The notes under the pieces: model-generated | Told to the model about the DNA's origin: nothing | Database searches by the model: none | What the model saw: the letters and a program-made list of their open reading frames with translations, nothing else | Made by a program: the position numbers and the translations under genes | NCBI GenBank assembly: GCA_003220315.1 | Contig: QHSA01000063.1 | Span: 1 to 32,331 of the forward strand | Source of the DNA: Candidatus Rokuibacteriota bacterium | GTDB lineage: Bacteria; Methylomirabilota; Methylomirabilia; Rokubacteriales; CSP1-6 | Length of the DNA stretch: 32,331 nucleotides | Direction of reading: 5' to 3' | In this document: positions 24,657 to 32,331 of the stretch, piece by piece | How the letters are laid out: the number at the start of each line of letters is the position of its first letter | How positions within the stretch are numbered: the stretch's first letter is position 1

Positions 24657-25808
24657 ATGTCCACCGACCGGACTCGTCGCGTGATCCTCGCCGGGATGCC
24701 GCTCGCGTTGCTCGCGGCGCACCCCGCCTTCCGCGCGCGCGTCTGGGCCCAGGCGCCGAGCACCGGGCGTCTGATCGTCCAGCGCGCGGTGCCGCTCGCG
24801 GCGGAGATGCCGCTCTCCGGCTTCGGCACGTGGATCACGCCCAACGACCTCTTCCACATCCTGACGACCATGGCGAACCCGCTGCCCGCGATCGAGCCCG
24901 CCGGGTGGCGCCTTGCCGTCGACGGGCAGGTGGAGCAGCCGATCACGCTGACCTACGAGCAGCTCAAGGCGCTCCCCGCGCGGAAGATCGTGGCCGTGCT
25001 CGAGTGCGCGGGCAACTCCCGAAATTCGGTGAGCCCACCGCTCGAGCGCTCGCACCTCGGCAACGGCTACGTCGGAAACGCCGAGTGGCTCGGCGTCCCG
25101 CTCCACCGGATCCTGGAGCGTGCGGGCCTGAAGCCCTCCGCGCACGAGGTCGTGCTCGAGGGCGCGGACCGCGGCCAGCCGGCCTTCGCGCCGGAGGAGG
25201 TGCCCTTCGCGAAGAGCCTGCCCCTCGAGAAGGCGCTCCACCCCGACACGCTCCTCGTCTACGCGATGAACGGCGCGCCGCTGCCGCGTGAGCACGGCGG
25301 GCCGGTGCGTGCCGTCGTCCCCGGTTGGTACGGCACGTACCACGTGAAGTGGCTCGGACGGGTGAGCGTGAGCGACCGGCCGTTCGACGGCGTGTTCATG
25401 ACGCGCGCGTGGCGAGTGCAGCGGCGACGCGATGGGGTCGTGCGGGACGAGGCGGTGACGCAGGTGGCGGTGAAGTCGCTCGTCGTCCGGCCGGCGGCGG
25501 ACGCGAAGCTCGCCGTCGGGACGCACACGGTCGCCGGCGTCGCCTGGTCGGGCGGCAAGGACATCGCCTCGGTCCAGGTGTCGACCGACGGCGGGCGGGC
25601 GTGGAGCCTCGCGCAGCTCGTGGAGTCCCCGGCGATCTACGCGTGGCGGTTCTGGGAATTCACGTGGCGCGTGACCCGGCCCGGGTCGTACACGCTCATG
25701 GCGCGCGCGACGGACGCGAGCGGCGCGACGCAACCGTTCGCCTACGATCTCGACCTGGGCGGCTTCGCCGTCAACCAGGTCCAGCCCGTGCCGGTCGAGC
25801 TGACCTGA
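24657..25808 (+). CDS. Tat-exported sulfite oxidase-family molybdenum enzyme
   Basis: A 383-residue periplasmic molybdopterin enzyme of the SorA/SoxC group. The N-terminus has a twin-arginine motif TRRVILAG (Arg7-Arg8), a hydrophobic run and AQA cleavage region. The Mo ligand is Cys117 in LECAGNSRN. The Mo-pterin domain continues with GNAEWLGVPLHRIL, FAKSLPLEKAL and HGGPVRAVVPGWYG, and residues from about 270 form the C-terminal dimerisation domain (VSTDGGRAWSLA, WRFWEFTWRV). No fused haem domain or adjacent cytochrome c is present, so the electron acceptor is encoded elsewhere or differs. It follows an SDR by 65 bp with its own promoter-like sequence and GAGGGGAGG at 24639-24647. Substrate may be sulfite or another oxyanion or sulfoxide. 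Confidence 0.92.
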   Translation: MSTDRTRRVILAGMPLALLAAHPAFRARVWAQAPSTGRLIVQRAVPLAAEMPLSGFGTWITPNDLFHILTTMANPLPAIEPAGWRLAVDGQVEQPITLTYEQLKALPARKIVAVLECAGNSRNSVSPPLERSHLGNGYVGNAEWLGVPLHRILERAGLKPSAHEVVLEGADRGQPAFAPEEVPFAKSLPLEKALHPDTLLVYAMNGAPLPREHGGPVRAVVPGWYGTYHVKWLGRVSVSDRPFDGVFMTRAWRVQRRRDGVVRDEAVTQVAVKSLVVRPAADAKLAVGTHTVAGVAWSGGKDIASVQVSTDGGRAWSLAQLVESPAIYAWRFWEFTWRVTRPGSYTLMARATDASGATQPFAYDLDLGGFAVNQVQPVPVELT

Positions 25809-25810
25809 GC

Positions 25811-26671
25811 CTACCGCCGCGTGAAGTTGGCGAGGATCCAGCCCGCGATCGAGTGGCGCGAGGGCCCGTCCGGCAGCTCGGTGCTCGAGAACCAGCGCGC
25901 GTCCTCGAGCTCGTCGCGGTCGATCGCGATCGAGCCGCCGGCGTAGGCGGCGACGAAGCCGACCATGAGCTGGCTCGGAAACGGCCAGTTCTGACTGCCG
26001 ACGTACCGGATGTCCTTCACGTCGACGCCGACCTCCTCCCGCACCTCGCGCGCCACCGCCGCCTCGAGCGATTCGCCGTTGTCGACGAACCCCGCGACGA
26101 GCGCGTAGCGCCCGGGCGCCCAGATCGCCTTGCGCGCGAGGAGCACGCGATCGCCGTCGCGCACGAGGACGATGACCGCGGGATGGAGATGCGGGTAGTG
26201 CTCGTAGTGGCACGTGGGACAGCGCTTGCCCCACTCGCCCGCCATCCGCTCGGCGGGCGTCCCACAGCGCGGACAGTGGCCGCTCGTGCTTTCCCAGTAG
26301 AGGAGCTGCATCGCCATACCGCCGAGCGAGAGGAGCTCGTCCGGCAGGCGCGTCCCCTGCATCGGCACGAGCGTCTCCCGATGGAACCCCTCGGGGAGCG
26401 CGGCGTCGCGCGGCAGCCCCGCCACCCAGCACGGCGTGCCGCCGTACGTCCCGAGCCAGAGCGGCTGCTTGACCACGCCGTCGAGGCTCGTGGGCAGCTC
26501 GCCCGTCGGGAGGCGAAACCCGCCGCCCTCGGGGACGACGACGAGCTTCTGCTCTTGCACCAGGAGCCAGTGGCCGCGCGGCGCGGGCGGCGGACCGCCG
26601 TGCTTGGCGGGCTCGAACTCGCCGCGCAGGCAGTCGCGGTTGAAGGGCAGGTACACCGTGGTGGGCGTCAC
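25811..26671 (-). CDS. nudC: NAD(H) diphosphatase / RNA deNADding Nudix hydrolase
   Basis: A 286-residue Nudix enzyme that cleaves NADH to NMNH and AMP and can remove NAD caps from RNA. Zinc ribbon cysteines are 133, 136, 151 and 154 (CPRCG, CPTC). The Nudix box is complete: Gly194, Glu200, then REVREEVGV at 208-216. The NudC-specific SQPWPFP motif appears as SQNWPFP (226-232), with Pro changed to Asn. Start is GTG 26671, overlapping the upstream crotonase stop as GTGA; no upstream start has support. It is the last gene of a minus-strand operon and ends 2 bp from the convergent sulfite-oxidase-type gene. Confidence 0.94.
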   Translation of the reverse strand: MTPTTVYLPFNRDCLRGEFEPAKHGGPPPAPRGHWLLVQEQKLVVVPEGGGFRLPTGELPTSLDGVVKQPLWLGTYGGTPCWVAGLPRDAALPEGFHRETLVPMQGTRLPDELLSLGGMAMQLLYWESTSGHCPRCGTPAERMAGEWGKRCPTCHYEHYPHLHPAVIVLVRDGDRVLLARKAIWAPGRYALVAGFVDNGESLEAAVAREVREEVGVDVKDIRYVGSQNWPFPSQLMVGFVAAYAGGSIAIDRDELEDARWFSSTELPDGPSRHSIAGWILANFTRR

Positions 26672-27528
26672 TTGAACGCGCGCGGCTGCCACCACGGATA
26701 GAAGGGCGGCATGTCCTGGCTCGGCCGGAGCGTGAAGCGCGGCGGGCGCTTCTCGAGGAACGCGGTCACGCCCTCGTAGGCGTCGGTGGAGCGCCCGGTC
26801 CAGAACATCGCCTGCGAGTCGAGGCGGTGCGCTTCCATCGGGTGGTCGGCGCCGAGCAGGCGCCAGAGCATCTGCCGCGCGAGGGCGACGGCGACCGCGG
26901 AGGTGTTCCGCGCGATCTCGAGCGCGAGCTCGCGCGCGGTGGGAAGGAGCGCCTCGGGGGCGACGACGCGGCTCACGAGACCGCCCGCCCGCGCCTCCTC
27001 CCCGTCGAAGACGCGTCCGGTCAGGACCCACTCGGCGGCCTGGCTCGGCCCGACCAGGCGCGGCAGGAACCAGGTGGAGCACGCCTCGGGCACGACGCCG
27101 CGCCGGGTGAAGACGAAGCCGATGCGCGCGGCGGTCGAGGCGATCCGGACGTCCATGGGCAGGGTCAGCGTGATCCCGAAGCCGACCGCGGGCCCGTTGA
27201 TCGCGGCGATCACCGGCTTCTTCATGTCGAAGATCCGGAGCGTCACGCGGCCGCCGCCGTCCTCGTGGAGGTCGGCCGGCTCCGCCCGGCCGCGTGCGGC
27301 GCGGTCGAACGTCCCGCCGCCCGCCGAGAGGTCCGCGCCCGCGCAGAACGCGCGGCCCGCGCCGGTGACGATCACCGCGCGCACGGTGTCGTCGGCGTCC
27401 GCCGCGTCGAAGGCGTCGACGAGCTCCCCGAGCGTCGTGGCGGTGACGGCGTTGAGTTTCTCGGGCCGCGCGAGCGTGACGAGTGCGACGCCATCCGCCA
27501 CCTCGTACCGGATCTCGGCGAAGCCCAT
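26668..27528 (-). CDS. Crotonase-fold enoyl-CoA hydratase/isomerase, single-Glu type
   Basis: A 286-residue crotonase: VTLARPEKLNAVTATTL, VTGAGRAFCAGADLSAGG (oxyanion hole) and AAINGPAVGFGITLTLPMD. The two classical hydratase glutamates are absent (Thr and Phe at those positions by eye), but GVVPEACSTWFLPRLVG carries a Glu at the position used by delta3,delta2-enoyl-CoA isomerases, so an isomerase-like single-acid mechanism is plausible. A Gly-rich insert GGGTFDRAARGRAEPADLH follows the oxyanion segment, and a C-terminal tail ends YPWWQPRAFK. It lies 13 bp after the luciferase-like gene and overlaps nudC. Confidence 0.92.
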   Translation of the reverse strand: MGFAEIRYEVADGVALVTLARPEKLNAVTATTLGELVDAFDAADADDTVRAVIVTGAGRAFCAGADLSAGGGTFDRAARGRAEPADLHEDGGGRVTLRIFDMKKPVIAAINGPAVGFGITLTLPMDVRIASTAARIGFVFTRRGVVPEACSTWFLPRLVGPSQAAEWVLTGRVFDGEEARAGGLVSRVVAPEALLPTARELALEIARNTSAVAVALARQMLWRLLGADHPMEAHRLDSQAMFWTGRSTDAYEGVTAFLEKRPPRFTLRPSQDMPPFYPWWQPRAFK

Positions 27529-27541
27529 CGCGGCCCGCGCC

Positions 27542-28681
27542 TCAGGAGCCGAGGAGCCCGACGCCGAGATCTTTGCCGGCGCGCGGCGCGGCGGCCGCCG
27601 GGGCCGAGGCGGCCGCCGGCGGGAGCTTCTTGAGCTCGGGCGTCACCGTGCGCGCGAACAGGCGCATGTTCCGCTCCGCCTCGCCGTAGTCCATGCCGGC
27701 GTAGCTGAAGACGCCGACGAAGGTGTCGTTGCCGACGCGGCCCCGCACGTCGAGGATCTTCTCGTAGCACTGCTCGGGCGTGCCCCAGACCTGGAGGTTC
27801 ATGAAATACTCGATCACCTTGTCGGTGCCGTACTGCGCGATCTTCTCGGCCATCTTGCCGTAGTACTCGTAGCCTTTGGTCTTCGCGAGGTGGTCGCCCT
27901 GGAAGTTGTAGTGGTCGAGGACGGTCTGGTAGTAGCCGCCGATGTAGCGGCGCGCCATCTCGTGGGCGCGCGCCGGGTTCTCGTCGCAGAAGGTCCAGCC
28001 CGCGCACACGGGCGGTGGCGCCTCCGTCCGGTTGATGTCCCGGTACGTCGTGCGGTAGGCGTCGAGCTCCTTGGCGACCTCGGGCCAGGGCTTCTGCGGG
28101 ATGACGAGGATGCCCACCCCGAGCCTCGCCATGATCGGCATCGACTCCGGCGAGACGGCCGCGGCGTAGGTCCGGCCGCGGAAGCTCTTGAACGGCGCCG
28201 GGCGGATCGCCGCGCGCGGCTGGCGGACGAACGTGCCGTCGTATTCGCAGTAGCCCGCCTCCAGGCCGCGCAGCAGCATCTCCGCCGATTCCACGAAGCG
28301 CTCGCGGGACTCGTCCATCGAGAGCCGGAAGCCGTCGAACTCGACGCGGCCGGCGCCACGACCCAGGCCCAGGATCAGGCGCCCATCGGAGATGTTGTCG
28401 AGCATCGAGACTTCTTCGGCGACGCGCAGGGGATCGTGCCACGGCAGCACCACGACCATCGAGCCGAGCTGGGCGCGCTGGGTCCGTCCGGCCATGTAGG
28501 TGAGGAACTGGAGGACGTCCGGGCACATCGTGTAGTCGGTGAAGTGGTGCTCGACGCCCCAGACGGACTCGAAGCCGAGCGGCTCGGCCTCGGCCGCCAG
28601 GCGGAGCTCGTTCCTGTAGACGTCGATATCGGAGCGCGCCTTCTTCGGATTCTGAAAGACCGCGGCCAGTCCGACGTGCAT
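27542..28681 (-). CDS. LLM-class (luciferase-like) flavin-dependent oxidoreductase
   Basis: A 379-residue TIM-barrel flavoprotein using reduced FMN or F420. Features: GFESVWGVEHHFTDY near residue 40, LGSMVVVLPWHDPLRVAEEV then MLDNISDGRLILGLGRGAG (the luciferase-family hallmark, about 85-120), and VIPQKPWPEV later. The C-terminal 30 residues are an Ala/Pro-rich tail beyond the domain. ATG at 28679-28681 is chosen for the GAGGGGGG upstream and family-like MHVGLAAVFQNP; a start 12 codons earlier is unsupported. It heads a minus-strand operon with a crotonase and nudC and is divergent from pepP. Substrate unknown. Confidence 0.92.
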   Translation of the reverse strand: MHVGLAAVFQNPKKARSDIDVYRNELRLAAEAEPLGFESVWGVEHHFTDYTMCPDVLQFLTYMAGRTQRAQLGSMVVVLPWHDPLRVAEEVSMLDNISDGRLILGLGRGAGRVEFDGFRLSMDESRERFVESAEMLLRGLEAGYCEYDGTFVRQPRAAIRPAPFKSFRGRTYAAAVSPESMPIMARLGVGILVIPQKPWPEVAKELDAYRTTYRDINRTEAPPPVCAGWTFCDENPARAHEMARRYIGGYYQTVLDHYNFQGDHLAKTKGYEYYGKMAEKIAQYGTDKVIEYFMNLQVWGTPEQCYEKILDVRGRVGNDTFVGVFSYAGMDYGEAERNMRLFARTVTPELKKLPPAAASAPAAAAPRAGKDLGVGLLGS

Positions 28682-28726
28682 GGGGCCCCCCTCGCAGCGC
28701 GCGCATCGGCGGTGCACCCGTCATTG

Positions 28727-28732
28727 TATGCT
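28727..28732 (+). promoter_or_regulatory. Candidate -10 box for pepP
   Basis: TATGCT, identical to the proposed tRNA-Leu -10, ends 11 bp before the pepP ATG, so the message would begin only about five bases before the start. No good -35 is visible. AGGA at 28737-28740 is too close for a normal Shine-Dalgarno. Confidence 0.4.
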
Positions 28733-28743
28733 ATTCAGGAACC

Positions 28744-30201
28744 ATGGCGACACCCGGTGAGCTCGGACCCTTCGCGGATCGGCGGCTCCGGTTCGCGGCG
28801 GCGCTCGGCGACGCTCTCGCGATCATCCCGGGGGCGCAAGAGGCCCGCCGCAACGGCGACGTCAACTACGAGTTCCGCCAGAGCTCCGACTTCTTTTTCC
28901 TGACCGGCTTCGACGAGCCCGACGCCGTCGCCGTCGTCAACCCGGCGCACACGAAGGAGCGGTACGTCCTCTTCGTCAGACCCCGCGACCGGGACCTGGA
29001 GATCTGGACCGGCCATCGCGCCGGCGTCGAGGGCGCCGTCGCGACCTACGGCGCCGACGCCGCCTACCCGATCGACAAGCTCGACGACAAGCTTCGCGAG
29101 TACCTCGTCGACCGGCCGGTGGTCTACTACCGCCTCGGCCAGGGCGCGTTCGACGGGCGCGTCACGCGCCTCGTCGTCGAGCTCCGCGGGGCGCGCGCCC
29201 GCGGCTATGCGGCGCCGGTCCGCCTCGAGGACCCCGGGCCGATCCTGCACGAGATGCGCCTGCGCCGCTCGCCGGCCGAGCTCGCGCGCCAGCGGCGCGC
29301 CTGCGAGCTGAGCCGCGACGCCCACGTCGAAGCGATGCGCTACGCGCGGCCGGGGCTCTACGAGTACCAGGTGCAGGCGGCGCTCGAGTTCGTCTTCCGG
29401 AGCCAGGGCTCGCCGCGCAACGCGTACCCCTCGATCGTCGCCTCGGGGCCCAACGCGTGCATCCTCCACTACGTGGAGAACACGCGCCAGCTGCAGGACG
29501 GCGAGCTGCTCCTGATCGACGCCGGCTGCGAGTGGGGCTACCACGCGGCGGACATCACCCGTACCTTCCCCGTCAACGGGCGCTTCACCGCCCCGCAGCG
29601 CGCGATCTACGAGATCGTGCTGCGCGCGCAGCTGGCCGGGCTCGCGGCCGCGCGGCCCGGCAACCGCTACGAGATGGTCCACGAGGCGGCGCGCCACGTC
29701 CTGACAGAGGGGCTCGTGGCGGCGGGCCTCCTGCCGCGCGGGGTGGCGGACTCGCTCGCGATGCACCACTATCGCGAGTTTTACATGCACGGCACCGGCC
29801 ACTGGCTCGGCATGGATGTCCACGACGTGGGTGACTACCGGATCGACCGGAGCTCCCGCGTGCTCGAGCCCGGCATGGTGTTCACGGTCGAGCCCGGCCT
29901 CTACGTCGACCCCGAGCGGGAGACGGCGACCTTCTCCCTCCGCGAGTATAGCGAGGACGAGATGTGGGAGCGCCGATTCCGCCTCGGCCTCGTGGCCGCG
30001 AAGCGGCTCGAGGAGGAGGAGAAGGCGAAGGCCCCGAAGATCGTCCACCCGATCCCGAAGGAGTTCTTGGGAATCGGCGTCCGCATCGAGGACGACGTGC
30101 TGATCACCGCCGACGTCTCGGAGGTGCTCACCGCGGGCACGCCGAAGACCGTCGACGAGATCGAGCGCGTCTGCGCCGAGCCGCCGCGCCTGCCGCGCTA
30201 G
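28744..30201 (+). CDS. pepP: Xaa-Pro aminopeptidase (M24B, PepP-like)
   Basis: A 485-residue metalloaminopeptidase removing N-terminal residues before proline. N-terminal domain has QSSDFFFLTGFDEPDAV, like E. coli PepP. The dimetal site is complete by motif: Asp in LLIDAGCEW, Asp in HAADITRTFPVNG, His in HGTGHWLGMDVHD, Glu in FTVEPGLYV and Glu in IGVRIEDDVLIT. Between the last two ligands it carries 55 residues where E. coli PepP has about 12: an insertion of roughly 43 residues with a charged helix (RLEEEEKAKAPK). The function of the insert is unknown, though I recall similar inserts in other bacteria. No signal peptide; cytoplasmic. Confidence 0.94.
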   Translation: MATPGELGPFADRRLRFAAALGDALAIIPGAQEARRNGDVNYEFRQSSDFFFLTGFDEPDAVAVVNPAHTKERYVLFVRPRDRDLEIWTGHRAGVEGAVATYGADAAYPIDKLDDKLREYLVDRPVVYYRLGQGAFDGRVTRLVVELRGARARGYAAPVRLEDPGPILHEMRLRRSPAELARQRRACELSRDAHVEAMRYARPGLYEYQVQAALEFVFRSQGSPRNAYPSIVASGPNACILHYVENTRQLQDGELLLIDAGCEWGYHAADITRTFPVNGRFTAPQRAIYEIVLRAQLAGLAAARPGNRYEMVHEAARHVLTEGLVAAGLLPRGVADSLAMHHYREFYMHGTGHWLGMDVHDVGDYRIDRSSRVLEPGMVFTVEPGLYVDPERETATFSLREYSEDEMWERRFRLGLVAAKRLEEEEKAKAPKIVHPIPKEFLGIGVRIEDDVLITADVSEVLTAGTPKTVDEIERVCAEPPRLPR

Positions 30202-30207
30202 CTGATC

Positions 30208-30228
30208 GGGGGGACCCGACGGCCCCCC
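30208..30228 (+). terminator. G6/C6 hairpin after pepP
   Basis: GGGGGG at 30208-30213 pairs with CCCCCC at 30223-30228 across a nine-base loop, six bases past the pepP stop. The flank TCCGAGGTGCTAG closely matches that of the hairpin at 22307-22325. No T-tract. Confidence 0.5.
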
Positions 30229-30257
30229 TCCGAGGTGCTAGTATTGCGCGCATCCGC

Positions 30258-32331
30258 ATGCGCGCCCTCGTCCTGTGCGGCCTAGCGCCCGTCCTCTTCG
30301 CCTTCCTCCCCGCCTCCGCGCAGGAGCGGGAGGCGCCGCCGCGTCTCCCCGAGATCCGCGTCATCCCGCCGTCCGCGCCGGGCGCCCTCCCGCCCTCGTC
30401 CACGCCGAGCCGCGTGGACACGCTCACCGGGCCGGAGATCCGGCGTGATGCGCCGGCGGTGCTGCCGGAGGCCCTCGAGCGTCTGCCGGGCGTTTCGCTC
30501 CAGAACGAGCAGGGGAACCGGCTCCAGCCGGACCTCTCGCTCCGGGGATTCACGATCTCGCCGGTCACCGGCCTGCCGCCGGGGCTCAGCGTCTTCCTCG
30601 ACGGCGTCCGCCTCAACGAGCCCACCGTGGAGGAAGTGAACTTCGATCTGATCCCGCTCGAGGACGTCGAGCGCGTCGACGTGGTCCGGGGCCCCTCGGT
30701 CCTCTTCGGCCGGAACACTCTCGGCGGGGCGATCAACCTGGTCACGCGCCGAGGCCAGGAGGTCCGCGAGATCGTCCCCGAGGTCGCCGCCGGGAGCTTC
30801 GGCCGCCGCGACTACCGTCTCCGCCTCGGTGGCTCGGCGCGACCTCTGGACTACGCCCTCTCGCTCACCGAGTCGCTCGAGGACGGCTTCCGAGACTTCG
30901 CCGCCACCCGCGTCTCACGCGTGTTCGGGAAGCTCGGCCTGGCGACGGGCGGGACCGACGCCACGCTCTCCTATCAGTGGAGCCAGGACAAGATCAGGCA
31001 GGCGGGCTCGCTGCCCGAGAGCGATGCGCGCCGCCATCCGCGACGGAACTTCACCGCCGGCGACTTCTTCGAGCCCGAGCTCCACCAGGTGATCTGGAAC
31101 GGCGAGCAGCAGGTCGGCGGGCACCTGACGCTCGCGGGCAACGCGTTCGTCCGGGCGCTCGACACCGAGCAGTTCAACGTCAACCTGCTCGCGCCCAACA
31201 GCCGCCTGCTCAACCGGACGCTCTCGACGGGTAGCGCGGTCCAGGCGAGCCACGACGGTGCCCTCGTGGGGCGGAAGAACGTCCTGGTCGTCGGGGCCGA
31301 GTACGTGCGCCACGACGTCCGGAGCCGGACCTTCGAGGAGTCCTCGGAGGGGCGGCAGCTCGAGGCGGACCTGACCGATCTTCAGCATGCCGTGGGGGTC
31401 TGGCTCCAGGACTCGATCACACTCGTCCGCGACCTCTTCGTCCCGGGCTCCACCATGGTCGTCACCGTGGCGGGACGCTGGGACTACCTGCGTCACGACA
31501 TCGACGACCGGCTGGGCGGTCCATCGAGCGGCGTCCACCAGTTCAACCGGTTCAACCCTCGCGCCGGCGTCAACCTGAACCTGAGCGAGCGGCTGCGCCT
31601 GTACGCAAGCTACGCCGAGGGGTTCCGGGCGCCCGCATTCCTCGAGCTCACGTGCGCCGGTCCGGGAGCCGTGTGCCCGGGGCTCCAGGCGGGCGTCGCG
31701 CCCGACCCGCCGCTCCACGCCGTGACGGCGCGGAGCTGGGAGCTCGGCGCGCAGGCGCGTCCGCTCGCCTGGCTCGCCGTCGACCTCTCCGGCTTCAGGA
31801 CCGACGTGGGCGACGACATCTTCTCGGTTGCGCCGACGGGGACGACGGGCGTGTTCTTCCAGAACATCGGGAGGACGCGGCGCGAGGGCGTCGAGCTCGG
31901 CGTGCGCGGGCGCGTCGGCGCGCTCGAGGCGTTCCTCAACTACACATTCACCTACGCCACGTTCCAGGACCGCGTCGAGCTCGCCACGCCGCTGCCGCCG
32001 GGCACGGAGACCGTGCGGCCCGGCGACTCGCTGGCGCTCGTCCCGCGCCACCGGTTGAACGGCGGGCTCGTGTACCGTCCCTGGCCGTGGCTCGGGATCT
32101 CGGCCGACGCGCGCTACGTCGGTGCCCAGTTCTTGCGCGGCGACGAGGCGAACGCGCACCGGCCCCTGCCGGCCTACTGGGTGGCGAACGTCGGCGCCAC
32201 GGTGAGGGTGCGCGGTCTCGAGGGGTTCGTGCGGGTGAACAACGTGCTCGACGCGCGCTACGAAACGTTCGGGACCTTCGCCGCGAACGGCCGCGAGCCG
32301 GGTAGCCCGGTCCAGCGCTTCCTCACGCCGG
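30258..32331 (+). CDS. TonB-dependent outer-membrane receptor, partial (C-terminus beyond right edge)
   Basis: 691 codons are visible. A signal peptide (MRALVLC, hydrophobic run, ASAQ) is followed by a TonB-box-like LPEIRVIPPS. The plug domain reads VLPEALERLPGVSL, LRGFTISPVTG, VFLDGVRLNEP and VERVDVVRGPSVLFGRNTLGGAINLVTR. The beta-barrel follows with RLRLYASYAEGFRAPAF and LNYTFTYATF. A Cys pair in ELTCAGPGAVCPG probably forms a surface-loop disulfide. The window ends at VQRFLTP, only about ten residues short of the expected last strand. It imports a siderophore, vitamin B12 or other large ligand using TonB energy. ATG 30258 has no Shine-Dalgarno; TAGTAT at 30239-30244 could be a -10 for a very short leader. 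No ligand-specific neighbour is visible. Confidence 0.94.
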   Translation, partial: MRALVLCGLAPVLFAFLPASAQEREAPPRLPEIRVIPPSAPGALPPSSTPSRVDTLTGPEIRRDAPAVLPEALERLPGVSLQNEQGNRLQPDLSLRGFTISPVTGLPPGLSVFLDGVRLNEPTVEEVNFDLIPLEDVERVDVVRGPSVLFGRNTLGGAINLVTRRGQEVREIVPEVAAGSFGRRDYRLRLGGSARPLDYALSLTESLEDGFRDFAATRVSRVFGKLGLATGGTDATLSYQWSQDKIRQAGSLPESDARRHPRRNFTAGDFFEPELHQVIWNGEQQVGGHLTLAGNAFVRALDTEQFNVNLLAPNSRLLNRTLSTGSAVQASHDGALVGRKNVLVVGAEYVRHDVRSRTFEESSEGRQLEADLTDLQHAVGVWLQDSITLVRDLFVPGSTMVVTVAGRWDYLRHDIDDRLGGPSSGVHQFNRFNPRAGVNLNLSERLRLYASYAEGFRAPAFLELTCAGPGAVCPGLQAGVAPDPPLHAVTARSWELGAQARPLAWLAVDLSGFRTDVGDDIFSVAPTGTTGVFFQNIGRTRREGVELGVRGRVGALEAFLNYTFTYATFQDRVELATPLPPGTETVRPGDSLALVPRHRLNGGLVYRPWPWLGISADARYVGAQFLRGDEANAHRPLPAYWVANVGATVRVRGLEGFVRVNNVLDARYETFGTFAANGREPGSPVQRFLTP

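Noticed and set aside
26786-28903. 705-residue plus-strand open frame
   Set aside because: It is antisense to the crotonase and luciferase-like genes, both supported by hallmark motifs.

Overview
The window is 32.3 kb of very GC-rich, gene-dense bacterial DNA with short intergenic gaps and many start/stop overlaps. No rRNA, phage, insertion sequence or CRISPR array is visible. The gene mix is ClpXP and trigger factor, Tat export, a TonB-dependent receptor, and several crotonases, acyl-CoA enzymes, short-chain dehydrogenases, a luciferase-like flavin enzyme and a MetE-core protein. This fits a Gram-negative soil or subsurface organism of the Candidatus Rokubacteria / Methylomirabilota type. 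That placement is inferred from style and gene content, not from a marker gene.

Layout. (1) 1-5122: a metallo-beta-lactamase-fold hydrolase (minus strand, cut by the left edge), a 68-bp perfect tandem repeat, then a plus-strand operon of a nitrilase-superfamily hydrolase, a Tat-exported substrate-binding protein and two DppB/DppC-type permeases. No ABC ATPase is present. (2) 5115-6065: a TIGR01777-type epimerase-like protein on the minus strand. (3) 6180-13222: a housekeeping block, tRNA-Leu(UAG), tig, clpP, clpX, rsmI, thiD, tatC and an RhlB-like DEAD-box helicase. (4) 13259-16344: a minus-strand operon of an MFS transporter, a crotonase and a double-SIS sugar-phosphate protein. (5) 16343-18851: a plus-strand, translationally coupled trio of crotonase, MetE-core protein and DUF3750-like lipoprotein. 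(6) 18940-22218: an atypical SDR, a 45-residue exported peptide, a TIM-barrel isomerase and an acyl-CoA synthetase. (7) 22335-23770, minus: an acyl-CoA dehydrogenase and a short remnant resembling the N-terminus of a LigB-type dioxygenase. (8) 23845-25808: a canonical SDR and a Tat-exported sulfite-oxidase-type molybdoenzyme. (9) 25811-28681, minus: a luciferase-like monooxygenase, a crotonase and NudC. (10) 28744-32331: a PepP-type aminopeptidase and a TonB-dependent receptor cut by the right edge.

How the parts work together. Region 3 handles protein folding, degradation and export plus RNA maintenance. The other regions are small catabolic cassettes for acyl-CoA, amide, aromatic or sulfur substrates whose exact substrates cannot be read from sequence. 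The Tat translocase subunit TatC could serve the two twin-arginine proteins found here (starts at 1774 and 24657).

I found no clearly new multi-gene system. The observations most worth checking are an SDR lacking all four catalytic tetrad residues, an rsmI reading frame with no ATG/GTG/TTG start, a nitrilase-family enzyme with Arg at the catalytic Lys position, divergent genes with overlapping starts over a perfect palindrome, three crotonases lacking the classical glutamate pair, and -10-like boxes placed so close to ATG codons that leaderless transcripts are implied.
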